64,000 bases of DNA from Kingella sp. (in: b-proteobacteria). Lineage in GTDB: Bacteria > Pseudomonadota > Gammaproteobacteria > Burkholderiales > Neisseriaceae. Of the stretch, positions 43,084 through 51,410 are shown one piece after another. The notes below the pieces were generated by a model. The model did not search any database. It was not told the origin of the DNA and saw only the letters and a program-made list of their open reading frames with translations. How positions within the stretch are numbered: the first letter of the stretch is position 1; the number at the start of each line of letters is the position of its first letter. The translations under genes were made by a program, and so were the position numbers. The stretch lies in NCBI RefSeq assembly GCF_030527935.1, contig NZ_JAUMZV010000003.1, forward strand, positions 16,816-80,815, given 5' to 3'.

Positions 43084-46000
43084 ATGGATAAAGGTATGGA
43101 CACACTCAAAACCCTGCACGAAAATCACCAAGGCAAAGTATCCGATAAATGGACACGCTATCTGGAAGACTACGACCCCATCCTAACCCCCTATCGCAAT
43201 CAAGCCATTAACCTGCTTGAAATCGGCGTGCAAAACGGTGGCAGCCTAGAAGTATGGTCAAAATACTTCCCCGAAGCCACTCACATTATTGGCTGCGATA
43301 TTGACGAAAAATGCCAAGACTTGCACTACGAAGACCCTCGCATCCAAGTTATTATCGGCGATGCAGGCACAGAAGCCACCAAGCAACATATTCTTACCAT
43401 TGTTCCCACTTTTGACATCATTATCGATGATGGTTCGCACACATCAGGCGACATTGTGCGCAATTTCGCCCATTACTTTGACCGTCTGAACGATAACGGT
43501 CTATTCATTATTGAAGACTTGCATTGCAGCTATTGGCAAGAATTTGATGGCGGGCTATACCACCCCTATTCTGCTATCAATTTCCTAAAAAACCTTGCCG
43601 ACATCGTAAACCACGAACATTGGGGCTTGCCACTACGCAATAATGAAACCCTAGAAGAAATTTGCCATCGCTACAACGTCATCACGCCCCATAGCCTAGC
43701 GCACATTCATTCTGTGGAATTTATCAACTCTGTGTGCATCATCAAAAAACGCACACCTAATGAAAATGAGTTAGGTGTGCGAATTATTGCGGGTCAAGAA
43801 GCGGCCGTTGTAGAAAACAAAACCGCTAACCATACACGCAGCATTACACCCAGCCAAATTGACACAATTTATCCTCAATCACAAACCCAAGTGATTCTTG
43901 GCTTGCAAGCACAACTTGATGAAATGCAACAAAATCTCACGGCTGCGCAGCAACAAAATCAACAAGACAAAACAACCATTGCCACTCAATCAGCACAACT
44001 GGTGCAACTAACCGAACTTTCTCAATTACTGAACACTAAATTAGCGCAAATTGAGAAAAAAGCCCTACTTCTAGAAAAAGAAAACAACCAATCAACCCAA
44101 CACCTACATAACCATATATCAAATTTAGACAACCACATTGCAGGATTGCAAAATTACACCGCTAGCCTAGAAAGCAAAACCAAAAGACAAGCCAAACTGT
44201 GGACATTTCGCTTACTCAAACCTTTATTCAATACCGAGCGTGCCATCAGTTCAGCAAATCGCTATCGCAAACAATTTACTTCTTTGGTGCGTGAAAAAGG
44301 TAGTATTGGCAAGGCATATCAATTTCTGCGCCATGCCTATAAACAAACCCATTCATTTCAAACGGTTAAACAGCTATTAAAATCAATCAATCAACCCGCT
44401 ATCGCTATCTCTGATGTCCCTCTGCCGCCTGTGCCAGAAATTTTCCAAAGCATGGTTTCACACGATGCCAATGAAATTTGTGCACTTAAAATTGCCATTA
44501 TTGCCGAATTAAGCATTCCTCAATGCAAAAAATACCGCGTTACCCAAAAACAAGAAATGTTCAAAGAATTAGGCATTCCTTGTTCGGTAACATCATGGAC
44601 GGACTACGAGGAAGCGAGAAAACAAATATCTTTAGCAAGTGTGGTAATTTTTTATCGCGTGCCTGGATTTGATAGCGTAATGGCATTAATTAACGAATGT
44701 CGCCGTTTGAAAATCAAAACCTATTGGGATGTGGATGATTTAATTTTTGATGAAGAAACATTAAAAATAAGTAGCACCATTAATTCGCTAGATGAGCAAG
44801 AACGCGATGGTGTTCTTAATGGTGCAAAACTTTATCGCAAAGCCATGCTTGCTTGCGATGAGGGCATTGCTTCCACATCAGGTTTAGCCGAAGCTATGAG
44901 AGAAGCGGGTTTAAAAACTGTACACATTGTAGAAAATGCATTGGATGCCGAAACGCTTAAAGCAGCGCAAGAAATCAACAACAAAACGCAGCATTCAAAT
45001 AACATCATCCGCATTATTTATGGCTCGGGTACAAAAACCCATAATATTGATTTTATGGAAGCTGCACCCGCATTAGCAGAAACACTAAAAAAATATCCTA
45101 ATGTACGTTTTCGCTATGTAGGCTATTTGGAATTACCCAGCTATTTTGATGGTGTGAAAAATCAAATTGAACATATTCCATTTTGCAACTATACCGAATA
45201 CTTAGCATATCTTGCTGAATGCGACATCAGTATTGCACCCTTAGAAAATTTTGTCTTCAACGATGCCAAAAGTAATATTAAATATCTTGAAGCATCGATT
45301 ACTAAATTGGCTTCAGTGTGCTCGCCACGCGCTGCTTTTGTTGATGCGATTGAACATGGAAAAACAGCATTTTTAGCAGATAACAAACAACAATGGCTTG
45401 ATGCGTTTGATGCGTTGATTCAAGATGAACAACTGCGTCATAGCATAGCAGCAGCAGCTTATGAACGCGTAACCCAACGCTATGCACCAGCTGCTATAGG
45501 CAAAACTCTTGCCGCTGCGGTACAAAATGAAGCATTTAATCAACAGCAAAGCAAAATTTTAACCTTTAATGTTTACTATTACCCTCAATCATTTGGTGGA
45601 GCAACGATTGTTACCGAACAGCTTAACAAGCTATTAGCCAAAGATAAAAAACATAAAATCTATGCCATTACCACGCTGCCTGTAAGCCATTATCTCAAAG
45701 CCTATGACACGATTCGTTATGAATATAAGCAAGTAACTATATTTGGTGTGGCTGTGCCGCCTCACGATGCAGCAAATTATGACAATCCTTTATTTAGTAA
45801 AGTTGTTGCCGACATTATTGAACTGGTGCAGCCTGAAATTGCACATATCCACTGTATTCAAGGTATTGGGGTAGGCGTGGTGGATTTGTGTCATAAAAAA
45901 GGCATTAAAACGGTAGTAACCTTCCATGATGCTTGGTGGATTTGCCCCAACCAATTTATGCTAGATGGCGAAAAATTCCGTGAAAACTGGGACGATGTAG

Positions 46001-46725
46001 CATTTGCAAACGGCAAAATGCTGGAACACACTTTATCGCAGGTGGATTTATTGCTTGCACCAAGCCAATATTTTGCAGATGTGCACGAGAAAAAACTTCA
46101 TCGTACTGTTCGCGTAAACAAAAATGGTGTTACGCCACCTGTGCATAAATTTGAAAAACACAAATCTAATGTGATTCGATTTGGCTATGTGGGTGGCAAA
46201 ACTAACATTAAAGGTATTCATTTAATCTTAGAAGCATTTAGGCAACACAATTTTGACTCCGCACGGCTGTGTGTCGTGGACAATATGATTAATGTTGGTT
46301 TGAAGTCTTTTTATGATGAAGATTTTGCAGGTATCCAAAATTATCAAATTGTGCCTGCTTATAACCAAAATAATATTGACCAATTCTTTGCTGAAATTGA
46401 TGTGCTGCTGTTCCCAACCCAATGGAAAGAAAGTTTTGGTTTAACGGTACGCGAAGCTATTTTGCGTAATGTGTGGGTAATTGCTACCAATGGCGGGGGC
46501 GTGGTGGAAGATATTATTGATGGCGAAAACGGCACGATTATTCCGTTTGATAGCGATGCTGAAGATTTAAGCCAAGCCATCCGTGATGTGTGCAAACGTT
46601 ATCAAGCTATGCCCGATGGCGCAATTATTCATTTACCCAAAAAACATATCCGCTCATTTGTTGAACAAAAAGATGAATTGGAACAGATGTATCAAGAGTT
46701 GCTGGCAGATAAAACAGCCCGTTAA
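43084..46725 (+). CDS. methyltransferase / coiled-coil / double GT4 glycosyltransferase fusion
   Basis: A 1213-aa protein in four parts. Residues 1-225 are a class I SAM methyltransferase: motif I LLEIGVQNGGSLEVW at ~44-58 and FDIIIDDGSHTSGDI at ~110-124, with the DDGSH signature seen in MycE/cephalosporin-hydroxylase-like enzymes. Residues ~268-366 are a Gln/Leu-rich coiled coil (ILGLQAQLDEMQQNL). Residues ~466-812 and ~825-1210 are two GT-B glycosyltransferase domains; the second has the retaining E-x7-E motif (Glu1116, Glu1124; KESFGLTVREAI) and the first an atypical equivalent near 718-736. Base composition is AT-richer than the neighbours and only one DUS core (~45829) occurs in 3.6 kb, suggesting acquisition. 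Likely builds and methylates a surface glycan; substrates unknown. ATG 43084 is used; 43096 is an alternative. Confidence 0.85.
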   Translation: MDKGMDTLKTLHENHQGKVSDKWTRYLEDYDPILTPYRNQAINLLEIGVQNGGSLEVWSKYFPEATHIIGCDIDEKCQDLHYEDPRIQVIIGDAGTEATKQHILTIVPTFDIIIDDGSHTSGDIVRNFAHYFDRLNDNGLFIIEDLHCSYWQEFDGGLYHPYSAINFLKNLADIVNHEHWGLPLRNNETLEEICHRYNVITPHSLAHIHSVEFINSVCIIKKRTPNENELGVRIIAGQEAAVVENKTANHTRSITPSQIDTIYPQSQTQVILGLQAQLDEMQQNLTAAQQQNQQDKTTIATQSAQLVQLTELSQLLNTKLAQIEKKALLLEKENNQSTQHLHNHISNLDNHIAGLQNYTASLESKTKRQAKLWTFRLLKPLFNTERAISSANRYRKQFTSLVREKGSIGKAYQFLRHAYKQTHSFQTVKQLLKSINQPAIAISDVPLPPVPEIFQSMVSHDANEICALKIAIIAELSIPQCKKYRVTQKQEMFKELGIPCSVTSWTDYEEARKQISLASVVIFYRVPGFDSVMALINECRRLKIKTYWDVDDLIFDEETLKISSTINSLDEQERDGVLNGAKLYRKAMLACDEGIASTSGLAEAMREAGLKTVHIVENALDAETLKAAQEINNKTQHSNNIIRIIYGSGTKTHNIDFMEAAPALAETLKKYPNVRFRYVGYLELPSYFDGVKNQIEHIPFCNYTEYLAYLAECDISIAPLENFVFNDAKSNIKYLEASITKLASVCSPRAAFVDAIEHGKTAFLADNKQQWLDAFDALIQDEQLRHSIAAAAYERVTQRYAPAAIGKTLAAAVQNEAFNQQQSKILTFNVYYYPQSFGGATIVTEQLNKLLAKDKKHKIYAITTLPVSHYLKAYDTIRYEYKQVTIFGVAVPPHDAANYDNPLFSKVVADIIELVQPEIAHIHCIQGIGVGVVDLCHKKGIKTVVTFHDAWWICPNQFMLDGEKFRENWDDVAFANGKMLEHTLSQVDLLLAPSQYFADVHEKKLHRTVRVNKNGVTPPVHKFEKHKSNVIRFGYVGGKTNIKGIHLILEAFRQHNFDSARLCVVDNMINVGLKSFYDEDFAGIQNYQIVPAYNQNNIDQFFAEIDVLLFPTQWKESFGLTVREAILRNVWVIATNGGGVVEDIIDGENGTIIPFDSDAEDLSQAIRDVCKRYQAMPDGAIIHLPKKHIRSFVEQKDELEQMYQELLADKTAR

Positions 46726-46823
46726 GTTTCAGGCTGCCTATTACAGCTAAACAACTAGGCAGCCTGAAACGCCATTGCACAAAGCCAAAATCCCCTTACC
46801 CCAATCCCCAAAGAAAGCAAAAA

Positions 46824-48884
46824 ATGACCCAAACCCTTCTAATTGAACTTTTAACCGAAGAACTCCCGCCCAAAGCCTTGAACAGCTTGGGCAACCATTT
46901 TGCTCAATCCATTGCCGATGGCTTGGAGAAAGCGCAACTGATTGATGGCACAACGCAATTCACCGCCTACGCTTCACCACGCCGTTTGGCGGTGGCGGTG
47001 GCGAATGTGAAGCCTGTGCAAGCGGAGCAACATATTGTGCGCAAAGGCGTTTCTGTGGCGGCGGGCATGAAAGATGGCGCGCCCACCAAGGCATTGGAAG
47101 GCTTTGCTCGCTCTTGTGGCGTGGCAATCGGCAGCCTGAAAATCATCAACGATGGCAAGCAAGATGTGTATGCGCACGAGTTTACCCAAGCGGGGCAAAC
47201 GCTTGCCGCGCTGCTGGGCGAGATTGTGAACACGGCGATTAAAAAGCTGCCGATTCCTAAAGTGATGCGCTGGGGCAGCAGCACGCACACGTTTGTGCGC
47301 CCTGTGCATGGCTTGGTGGTGCTGCATGGCGCGGATGTGGTGCCTGTGAACGTGTTGGGCTTGGATAGCCGCCGCCAAACTTTGGGGCATCGTTTCCTGT
47401 CGCAGGGTGAAATTGTGTTGGCGCAAGCGGATGATTATGCGCAACAAATCGCCGAGCAGGGCAAAGTGATTGCTTCGTTTGCCGAACGCCGCGCTGCGAT
47501 TAAAGCCGAGCTGGACAAGGTTTCAGGCAGCCTGAATGCTCGCGTTGCCGCCGATGATGCGCTGCTGGATGAAGTAACCGCGCTGGTGGAATATCCTGTT
47601 GTTTTGCAGGCAGAATTTGAAGCACATTTTCTTGCTGTGCCACAAGAATGCTTGATTTTGACCATGCAGCAAAATCAAAAATACTTCCCGCTGTTAGACC
47701 AAAACGGCAAGTTGATGAACCGCTTTTTGCTGGTTTCCAATTTGCAAACCGCCGACCCAAGCCACATTATCCACGGCAACGAGCGCGTGTTGCGGGCGCG
47801 GTTAAGCGATGCGGAATTTTTCTACAAGCAAGACCAAAAAGCCACGTTGGAAAGCCGCCTGCCCAAGCTGGAACACGTTGTTTACCATAATAAAATTGGC
47901 AGCCAAGCCCAGCGCATTGACCGCTTGCAAACCATCGCGGCGCACATCGCCGAGCAGTTGGGCGCAGACCGTGCCACCACCGAACGCGCCGCGCGGCTTG
48001 CCAAGGCGGATTTGGTTACCGAGATGGTGGGCGAGTTCCCCGAATTGCAAGGCACAATGGGCAAATATTACGCGCTGTTGGATGGCGAGCAGCCTGAAAT
48101 CGCTGCGGCGATTGAGCAGCACTATCTGCCGCGTTTTGCGGGCGACAAATTGCCCGAAAGCCCGATTGCGACCGCTGTTGCGCTGGCGGATAAACTGGAA
48201 ACGCTGGTGGGCATTTGGGGCATTGGGCTGATTCCCACGGGCGACAAAGACCCCTACGCGCTGCGCCGTGCGGCGTTGGGCGTGCTGCGGATGCTGATGA
48301 ATAGCCCTTTGTCTATTCAAGATTTGCTGCATACGGTTGCGGCGCAGTTCCCACAAGGCTTGCTGGCAGAGAACACCGTTGCCGAAGTGGCGGACTTTAT
48401 GCAGGCGCGTTTGGCGGTGCTGTTGCAAAACGATTATGCGCACGACACCGTTGCCGCTGTTTTGGCGCAGCGTCCCGACCGTTTGGACGACTTGGCGGAT
48501 AAATTGCAAGCCGTTGAATCGTTTAAAAAACTTCCCGAAGCGGCTGCGCTGGCTGCTGCCAACAAGCGCGTGCAAAATCTGCTGAAAAAAGCCGATGCCG
48601 AGCTGGGCGCGGTGCAGGAAAATCTGTTGCAGGAATACGCGGAACGCGCGTTGTTCGCCGCTACGCAAGCCTTGCGCCCTGCTGTGCAAGCGGCATTGGC
48701 GCAACATGATTTTCAGGCTGCCTTAACCGCGCTGGCGGCGGTAAAGCCGCAAGTGGATGCGTTTTTTGATAATGTGATGGTGATGGCGGATGATGCTGCG
48801 GTGAAGCAGAACCGTTTGAATTTGTTGAATGAATTGTCGCAACTGATGAATGCGGTGGCGGATATTTCGCTGTTGAGTGAATAA
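46824..48884 (+). CDS. glyS: glycyl-tRNA synthetase beta subunit
   Basis: The tRNA-binding subunit that pairs with GlyQ. The 686-aa protein (E. coli 689) begins TQTLLIELLTEELPPKALNS and contains FTAYASPRRLAVAVANV, PIPKVMRWGSSTHTFVRPVH, PQECLILTMQQNQKYFPLLD and the C-terminal DALR-like helical region (VMADDAAVKQNRLNLLNELS). AAAGAAAGCAAAAA precedes the ATG. In pathogenic Neisseria the lgt lipooligosaccharide genes also lie beside glyS, which fits the surface-sugar genes around it here. Confidence 0.97.
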   Translation: MTQTLLIELLTEELPPKALNSLGNHFAQSIADGLEKAQLIDGTTQFTAYASPRRLAVAVANVKPVQAEQHIVRKGVSVAAGMKDGAPTKALEGFARSCGVAIGSLKIINDGKQDVYAHEFTQAGQTLAALLGEIVNTAIKKLPIPKVMRWGSSTHTFVRPVHGLVVLHGADVVPVNVLGLDSRRQTLGHRFLSQGEIVLAQADDYAQQIAEQGKVIASFAERRAAIKAELDKVSGSLNARVAADDALLDEVTALVEYPVVLQAEFEAHFLAVPQECLILTMQQNQKYFPLLDQNGKLMNRFLLVSNLQTADPSHIIHGNERVLRARLSDAEFFYKQDQKATLESRLPKLEHVVYHNKIGSQAQRIDRLQTIAAHIAEQLGADRATTERAARLAKADLVTEMVGEFPELQGTMGKYYALLDGEQPEIAAAIEQHYLPRFAGDKLPESPIATAVALADKLETLVGIWGIGLIPTGDKDPYALRRAALGVLRMLMNSPLSIQDLLHTVAAQFPQGLLAENTVAEVADFMQARLAVLLQNDYAHDTVAAVLAQRPDRLDDLADKLQAVESFKKLPEAAALAAANKRVQNLLKKADAELGAVQENLLQEYAERALFAATQALRPAVQAALAQHDFQAALTALAAVKPQVDAFFDNVMVMADDAAVKQNRLNLLNELSQLMNAVADISLLSE

Positions 48885-48965
48885 GCTGCAACGCGCTGGT
48901 TGTGTTTTCAGGCTGCCTAATGGGGGTTTCGATTAGGCAGCCTGAAATGTTTGTTATGCCTAAAA

Positions 48966-49107
48966 TGAAACAAGATAATGGTCAATCAGCCGCCATCCCG
49001 CGTTTATGCCCGAACAAGTATAGACGGGAATCTTATTTGACATTCAGAATTGATTGTAAAAACAAACTATTGTTTATTGATAGGTCAGGCATTTATGCCC
49101 GACCTAC
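48966..49107. repeat. neisserial intergenic mosaic-type repeat
   Basis: The core GATTGTAAAAACAAACTATT (near 49051-49070) with surrounding bases recurs at about 60742-60790. It adjoins half a dRS3 (ACGGGAATC at ~49024) and a REP palindrome (49081-49107, TAGGTCAGGCATTTATGCCC). The 419-bp gap 48885-49303 contains this, several DUS copies and no gene. Confidence 0.55.
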
Positions 49108-49303
49108 TTAGGTTTGTGCAAAGATTTCAGACTGCCTAAACGCGGGCGCGATATAGGCAGCCTGAAACCGTACCCCGCGTTTCTACGGCTTGCTTGCAAG
49201 CCGTGCGCTTGTGTTAAAAATGGATGATATGGCTGGGTTTATGCAAAGATTTCAGGCTGCCTATTGCTATTCAAAGGCAGCCTGAAAACCCATTTAAAGC
49301 TCA

Positions 49304-49869
49304 CTATTCTCCCTTCTCCCCCGCCCCCTGCCCGCGCTGCGCTTGCCGATATTGCCACGGCGCAAGCGGGTTTTTGTTTGCCCATAGTCCTTTGCGTTGT
49401 TGCTGGGCTTGGGCTTCGGCGGCGGCGTAGCGTTGGTATTCTTGCGGGGATTGGTTGCGGCGGGCGTATTGGCGGTAGTGCCATGCGTTGCCGTTGGCGA
49501 GCTGGGCTAGGTTGATGTCTTTGCCGTTGAGCGTGATGCGGGCGACTTGCCGTCCGTAGCGGTCGGTTTCTACCACTTCTACGTTGATGCGCTGTCCGTT
49601 GAGCATTTGGCGCAGCGCGTCGCGGCTGGCGATGCCGTGCGCTTGGCTGGTTTCGGGCGCATCAATGTTGGCAAGGCGAATGCGCTGGTTGCGCCCGTTT
49701 TCATCGGTGGCGCGGATGGTGTCGCCGTCGTGGACGTGGGTTACGCTGGCGTTACGCTGGCGGGGTAGCCGTTGCTGGCTGTGTGGTCGTGGGTTTTGCT
49801 GGCGCAGGCGGTGGCGGCGAGCAGCGCGGTGAGCATGAATGTGGGCAAAAAGGCAGCCTGAAAACGCAT
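49304..49869 (-). pseudogene. thermonuclease-family (SNase-like) exported nuclease, frameshifted by an 11-bp duplication
   Basis: The gene starts at ATG 49867-49869 after GGAGACCACC and encodes a signal sequence (MRFQAAFLPTFMLTALLAAT, possibly a lipoprotein Cys after). It then meets a stop just past a tandem duplication at 49740-49761. In the other frame the SNase core continues without a start: VHDGDTIRATDENGRNQRIR, LANIDAPETSQAHG, VVETDRYGRQVARITLNG and a Gln/Arg-rich tail, matching the staphylococcal-nuclease pattern with Asp/Arg/Glu active-site residues. Removing one 11-bp unit restores a 184-aa protein. In its present state the gene is off. The intact product would cleave nucleic acid outside the cytoplasm. 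Confidence 0.82.
49740..49761. repeat. 11-bp perfect tandem duplication in the nuclease gene
   Basis: GTTACGCTGGC is present twice in direct succession (49740-49750 and 49751-49761). Eleven is not a multiple of three, so one copy leaves the nuclease gene in frame and two copies shift it. Confidence 0.95.
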
Positions 49870-49897
49870 GGTGGTCTCCTGTGATGTGATGCCAAAT

Positions 49898-50055
49898 TAT
49901 AGTCGTTCCACACAGCCTTATACTACGTTGGCTCGCTCACCACGGGCGAAATGGTTTGTTGCCAAATCGTAGATTTGGACAAAGCCAGTTTTGCTGTACT
50001 ACTTGTACTATCTGCGGCTCGCCGCCTTGTCTAAGACTGTGTGGAACCGACTATA
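49898..50055. mobile_element. Correia repeat enclosed element (CREE)
   Basis: A 158-bp element with ends TATAGTCGTTCCACACAG and the inverted CTGTGTGGAACCGACTATA. Inside is TACTACTTGTACTATCTGCG followed by GCTCGCCGCCTTGTCTAAG, matching the well-known Correia core (GTACTATTTGTACTGTCTGC, GGCTTC.TCGCCTTGTC). It lies 29 bp upstream of the nuclease gene and ~85 bp upstream of the next rightward gene. Correia elements can carry promoters, IHF sites and RNase III-sensitive hairpins. Confidence 0.85.
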
Positions 50056-50139
50056 TAACAAGGCAGCCTGAAAGTGGCGTTTCAGGCTGCCCTATTTTTG
50101 TTTACAATTCATTACTCGCACCCCAAAGGCAGCCTGAAA

Positions 50140-50580
50140 ATGCACTACGACCACATTTCCTTTCACACCGATGAGCCCGATTACCCCAGCGACTTGCCCG
50201 AGCGCAATGCCGCGCATCACATCGGCTTTTACTACGCATGGGCGGTTTCGCAAAATCTGCACAGCCCCGCTGCCGCCCGCCTGCCGCAGTTTCACGACTT
50301 GCAAATTGGCTTGATTTCGGGCGCGGAATTTGTGCTGGAACAGCTCAACGGCGGGCTAGACGATGGCTGCTTTAACGCTTTGGGCAACCGATTCACCCAG
50401 TTTTACTACGCCGATGAAGAAGACGGCTACGGCGCGTTTTTGTCCGACTATTTCGCCGCACTGGGCATCCAAAGCGAAGCCGCGTTCTACCATACCCATG
50501 ACACCCCCGAAAACCAAGCCAAGCTCAATGCCGTGTTTCAGGCTGCCTTTGAAGCATGGTTAGGCAGCCTGAAAGCATAG
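50140..50580 (+). CDS. DUF7832-like hypothetical protein, start fused to a DUS
   Basis: A 146-aa acidic protein beginning MHYDHISFHTDEPDYPSDLP, then ERNAAHHIGFYYAWAVSQN. The pattern (YD..S.H...DFPEDLP...A..HIG.F.AWA) matches, from memory, a family of small cytosolic proteins labelled DUF7832. The ATG is the last A of a DUS plus TG (AAAGGCAGCCTGAAAATG). The AAAGG at its left is the only ribosome-site candidate, 11 nt away. Two more in-frame DUS copies end the gene (FQAAF, GSLKA). Confidence 0.68.
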   Translation: MHYDHISFHTDEPDYPSDLPERNAAHHIGFYYAWAVSQNLHSPAAARLPQFHDLQIGLISGAEFVLEQLNGGLDDGCFNALGNRFTQFYYADEEDGYGAFLSDYFAALGIQSEAAFYHTHDTPENQAKLNAVFQAAFEAWLGSLKA

Positions 50581-50585
50581 CCGCC

Positions 50586-50816
50586 ATGCCCCGCCCCATC
50601 CATTGCCCGCAATGCCACAGCCCCAGCTATCGCCACATCCACGGCGACCAACACCAATGCAACCATTGCGGCAGCACATTCATCATCCCCCACACCCCCG
50701 CGTCCGCGCCCATATCCACGCCCGAACCGCCGCGCGCCAAGCTCAAAAGCCTACTCATCCTGCTTGCCCTTTTGCTTGCCGCCGCATGGCTGTTAGAAAT
50801 GATGTGGGCAGCCTGA
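50586..50816 (+). CDS. small zinc-ribbon membrane protein
   Basis: A 76-aa protein with an N-terminal zinc ribbon (CPQCHSPSYRHIHG then QCNHCGSTF: Cys-x2-Cys ... Cys-x2-Cys), a Pro-rich spacer and one C-terminal transmembrane helix (LKSLLILLALLLAAAWLLEM). It starts 6 bp after the preceding stop and is followed closely by gmhB, so it may belong to a gmhB operon. Role unknown. Confidence 0.65.
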   Translation: MPRPIHCPQCHSPSYRHIHGDQHQCNHCGSTFIIPHTPASAPISTPEPPRAKLKSLLILLALLLAAAWLLEMMWAA

Positions 50817-50843
50817 AAATCCATTCAACCACCGAGAAATCCC

Positions 50844-51410
50844 ATGAAACTCATCATCCTAGACCGCGATGGCGTGATTAACTACGACAGCGACCAATTC
50901 ATCAAATCCCCCGAAGAATGGCAACCGATAGACGGCAGCCTAGATGCCATCGCCTTTTTAACCCAAGCGGGCTACACCATCGCCGTCGCCACCAACCAAT
51001 CAGGCATCGCACGCGGCTATTTCAACGTGCAAACGCTCAACGAAATGCACAGCAAAATGCACAAACTGGTGCGCCAAGCGGGTGGCGAAATCAGCGGCGT
51101 ATGGTTTTGCCCGCACACCGCCGACAGCCATTGCGACTGCCGCAAGCCCAAATCGGGCATGATTTTAGACATTTTAGACAGATTTCAAGCCCAAGCCGCC
51201 GACACCTACCTAATCGGCGACAGCCTGCGCGACTTGCAAGCCATCGCCAACGTGGGCGGCAAGCCCATCCTTGTGCGCACAGGCAAAGGCATGAAAACAT
51301 TAGCCAAAGAAAGCGAACACCTGCCGCAAGGCACGCAAATTTTTGACAGCCTATTAGACTTCGCCGTGCAACTTGTCCGCCCCAATCAGCCCAGCCCCAG
51401 CGCATCATGA
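50844..51410 (+). CDS. gmhB: D-glycero-beta-D-manno-heptose-1,7-bisphosphate 7-phosphatase
   Basis: HAD-family enzyme in the ADP-heptose pathway for the lipooligosaccharide inner core. The 188-aa protein (E. coli 191) has the nucleophile motif LDRDGVIN, TNQSGIARGYF, the zinc site FCPHTADSHCDCRKPKSGM that marks GmhB, and YLIGDSLRDLQA. GAGAAATCCC precedes the ATG. The stop overlaps the start of the following glycosyltransferase by 4 bp, tying heptose supply to a transferase. Confidence 0.93.
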   Translation: MKLIILDRDGVINYDSDQFIKSPEEWQPIDGSLDAIAFLTQAGYTIAVATNQSGIARGYFNVQTLNEMHSKMHKLVRQAGGEISGVWFCPHTADSHCDCRKPKSGMILDILDRFQAQAADTYLIGDSLRDLQAIANVGGKPILVRTGKGMKTLAKESEHLPQGTQIFDSLLDFAVQLVRPNQPSPSAS

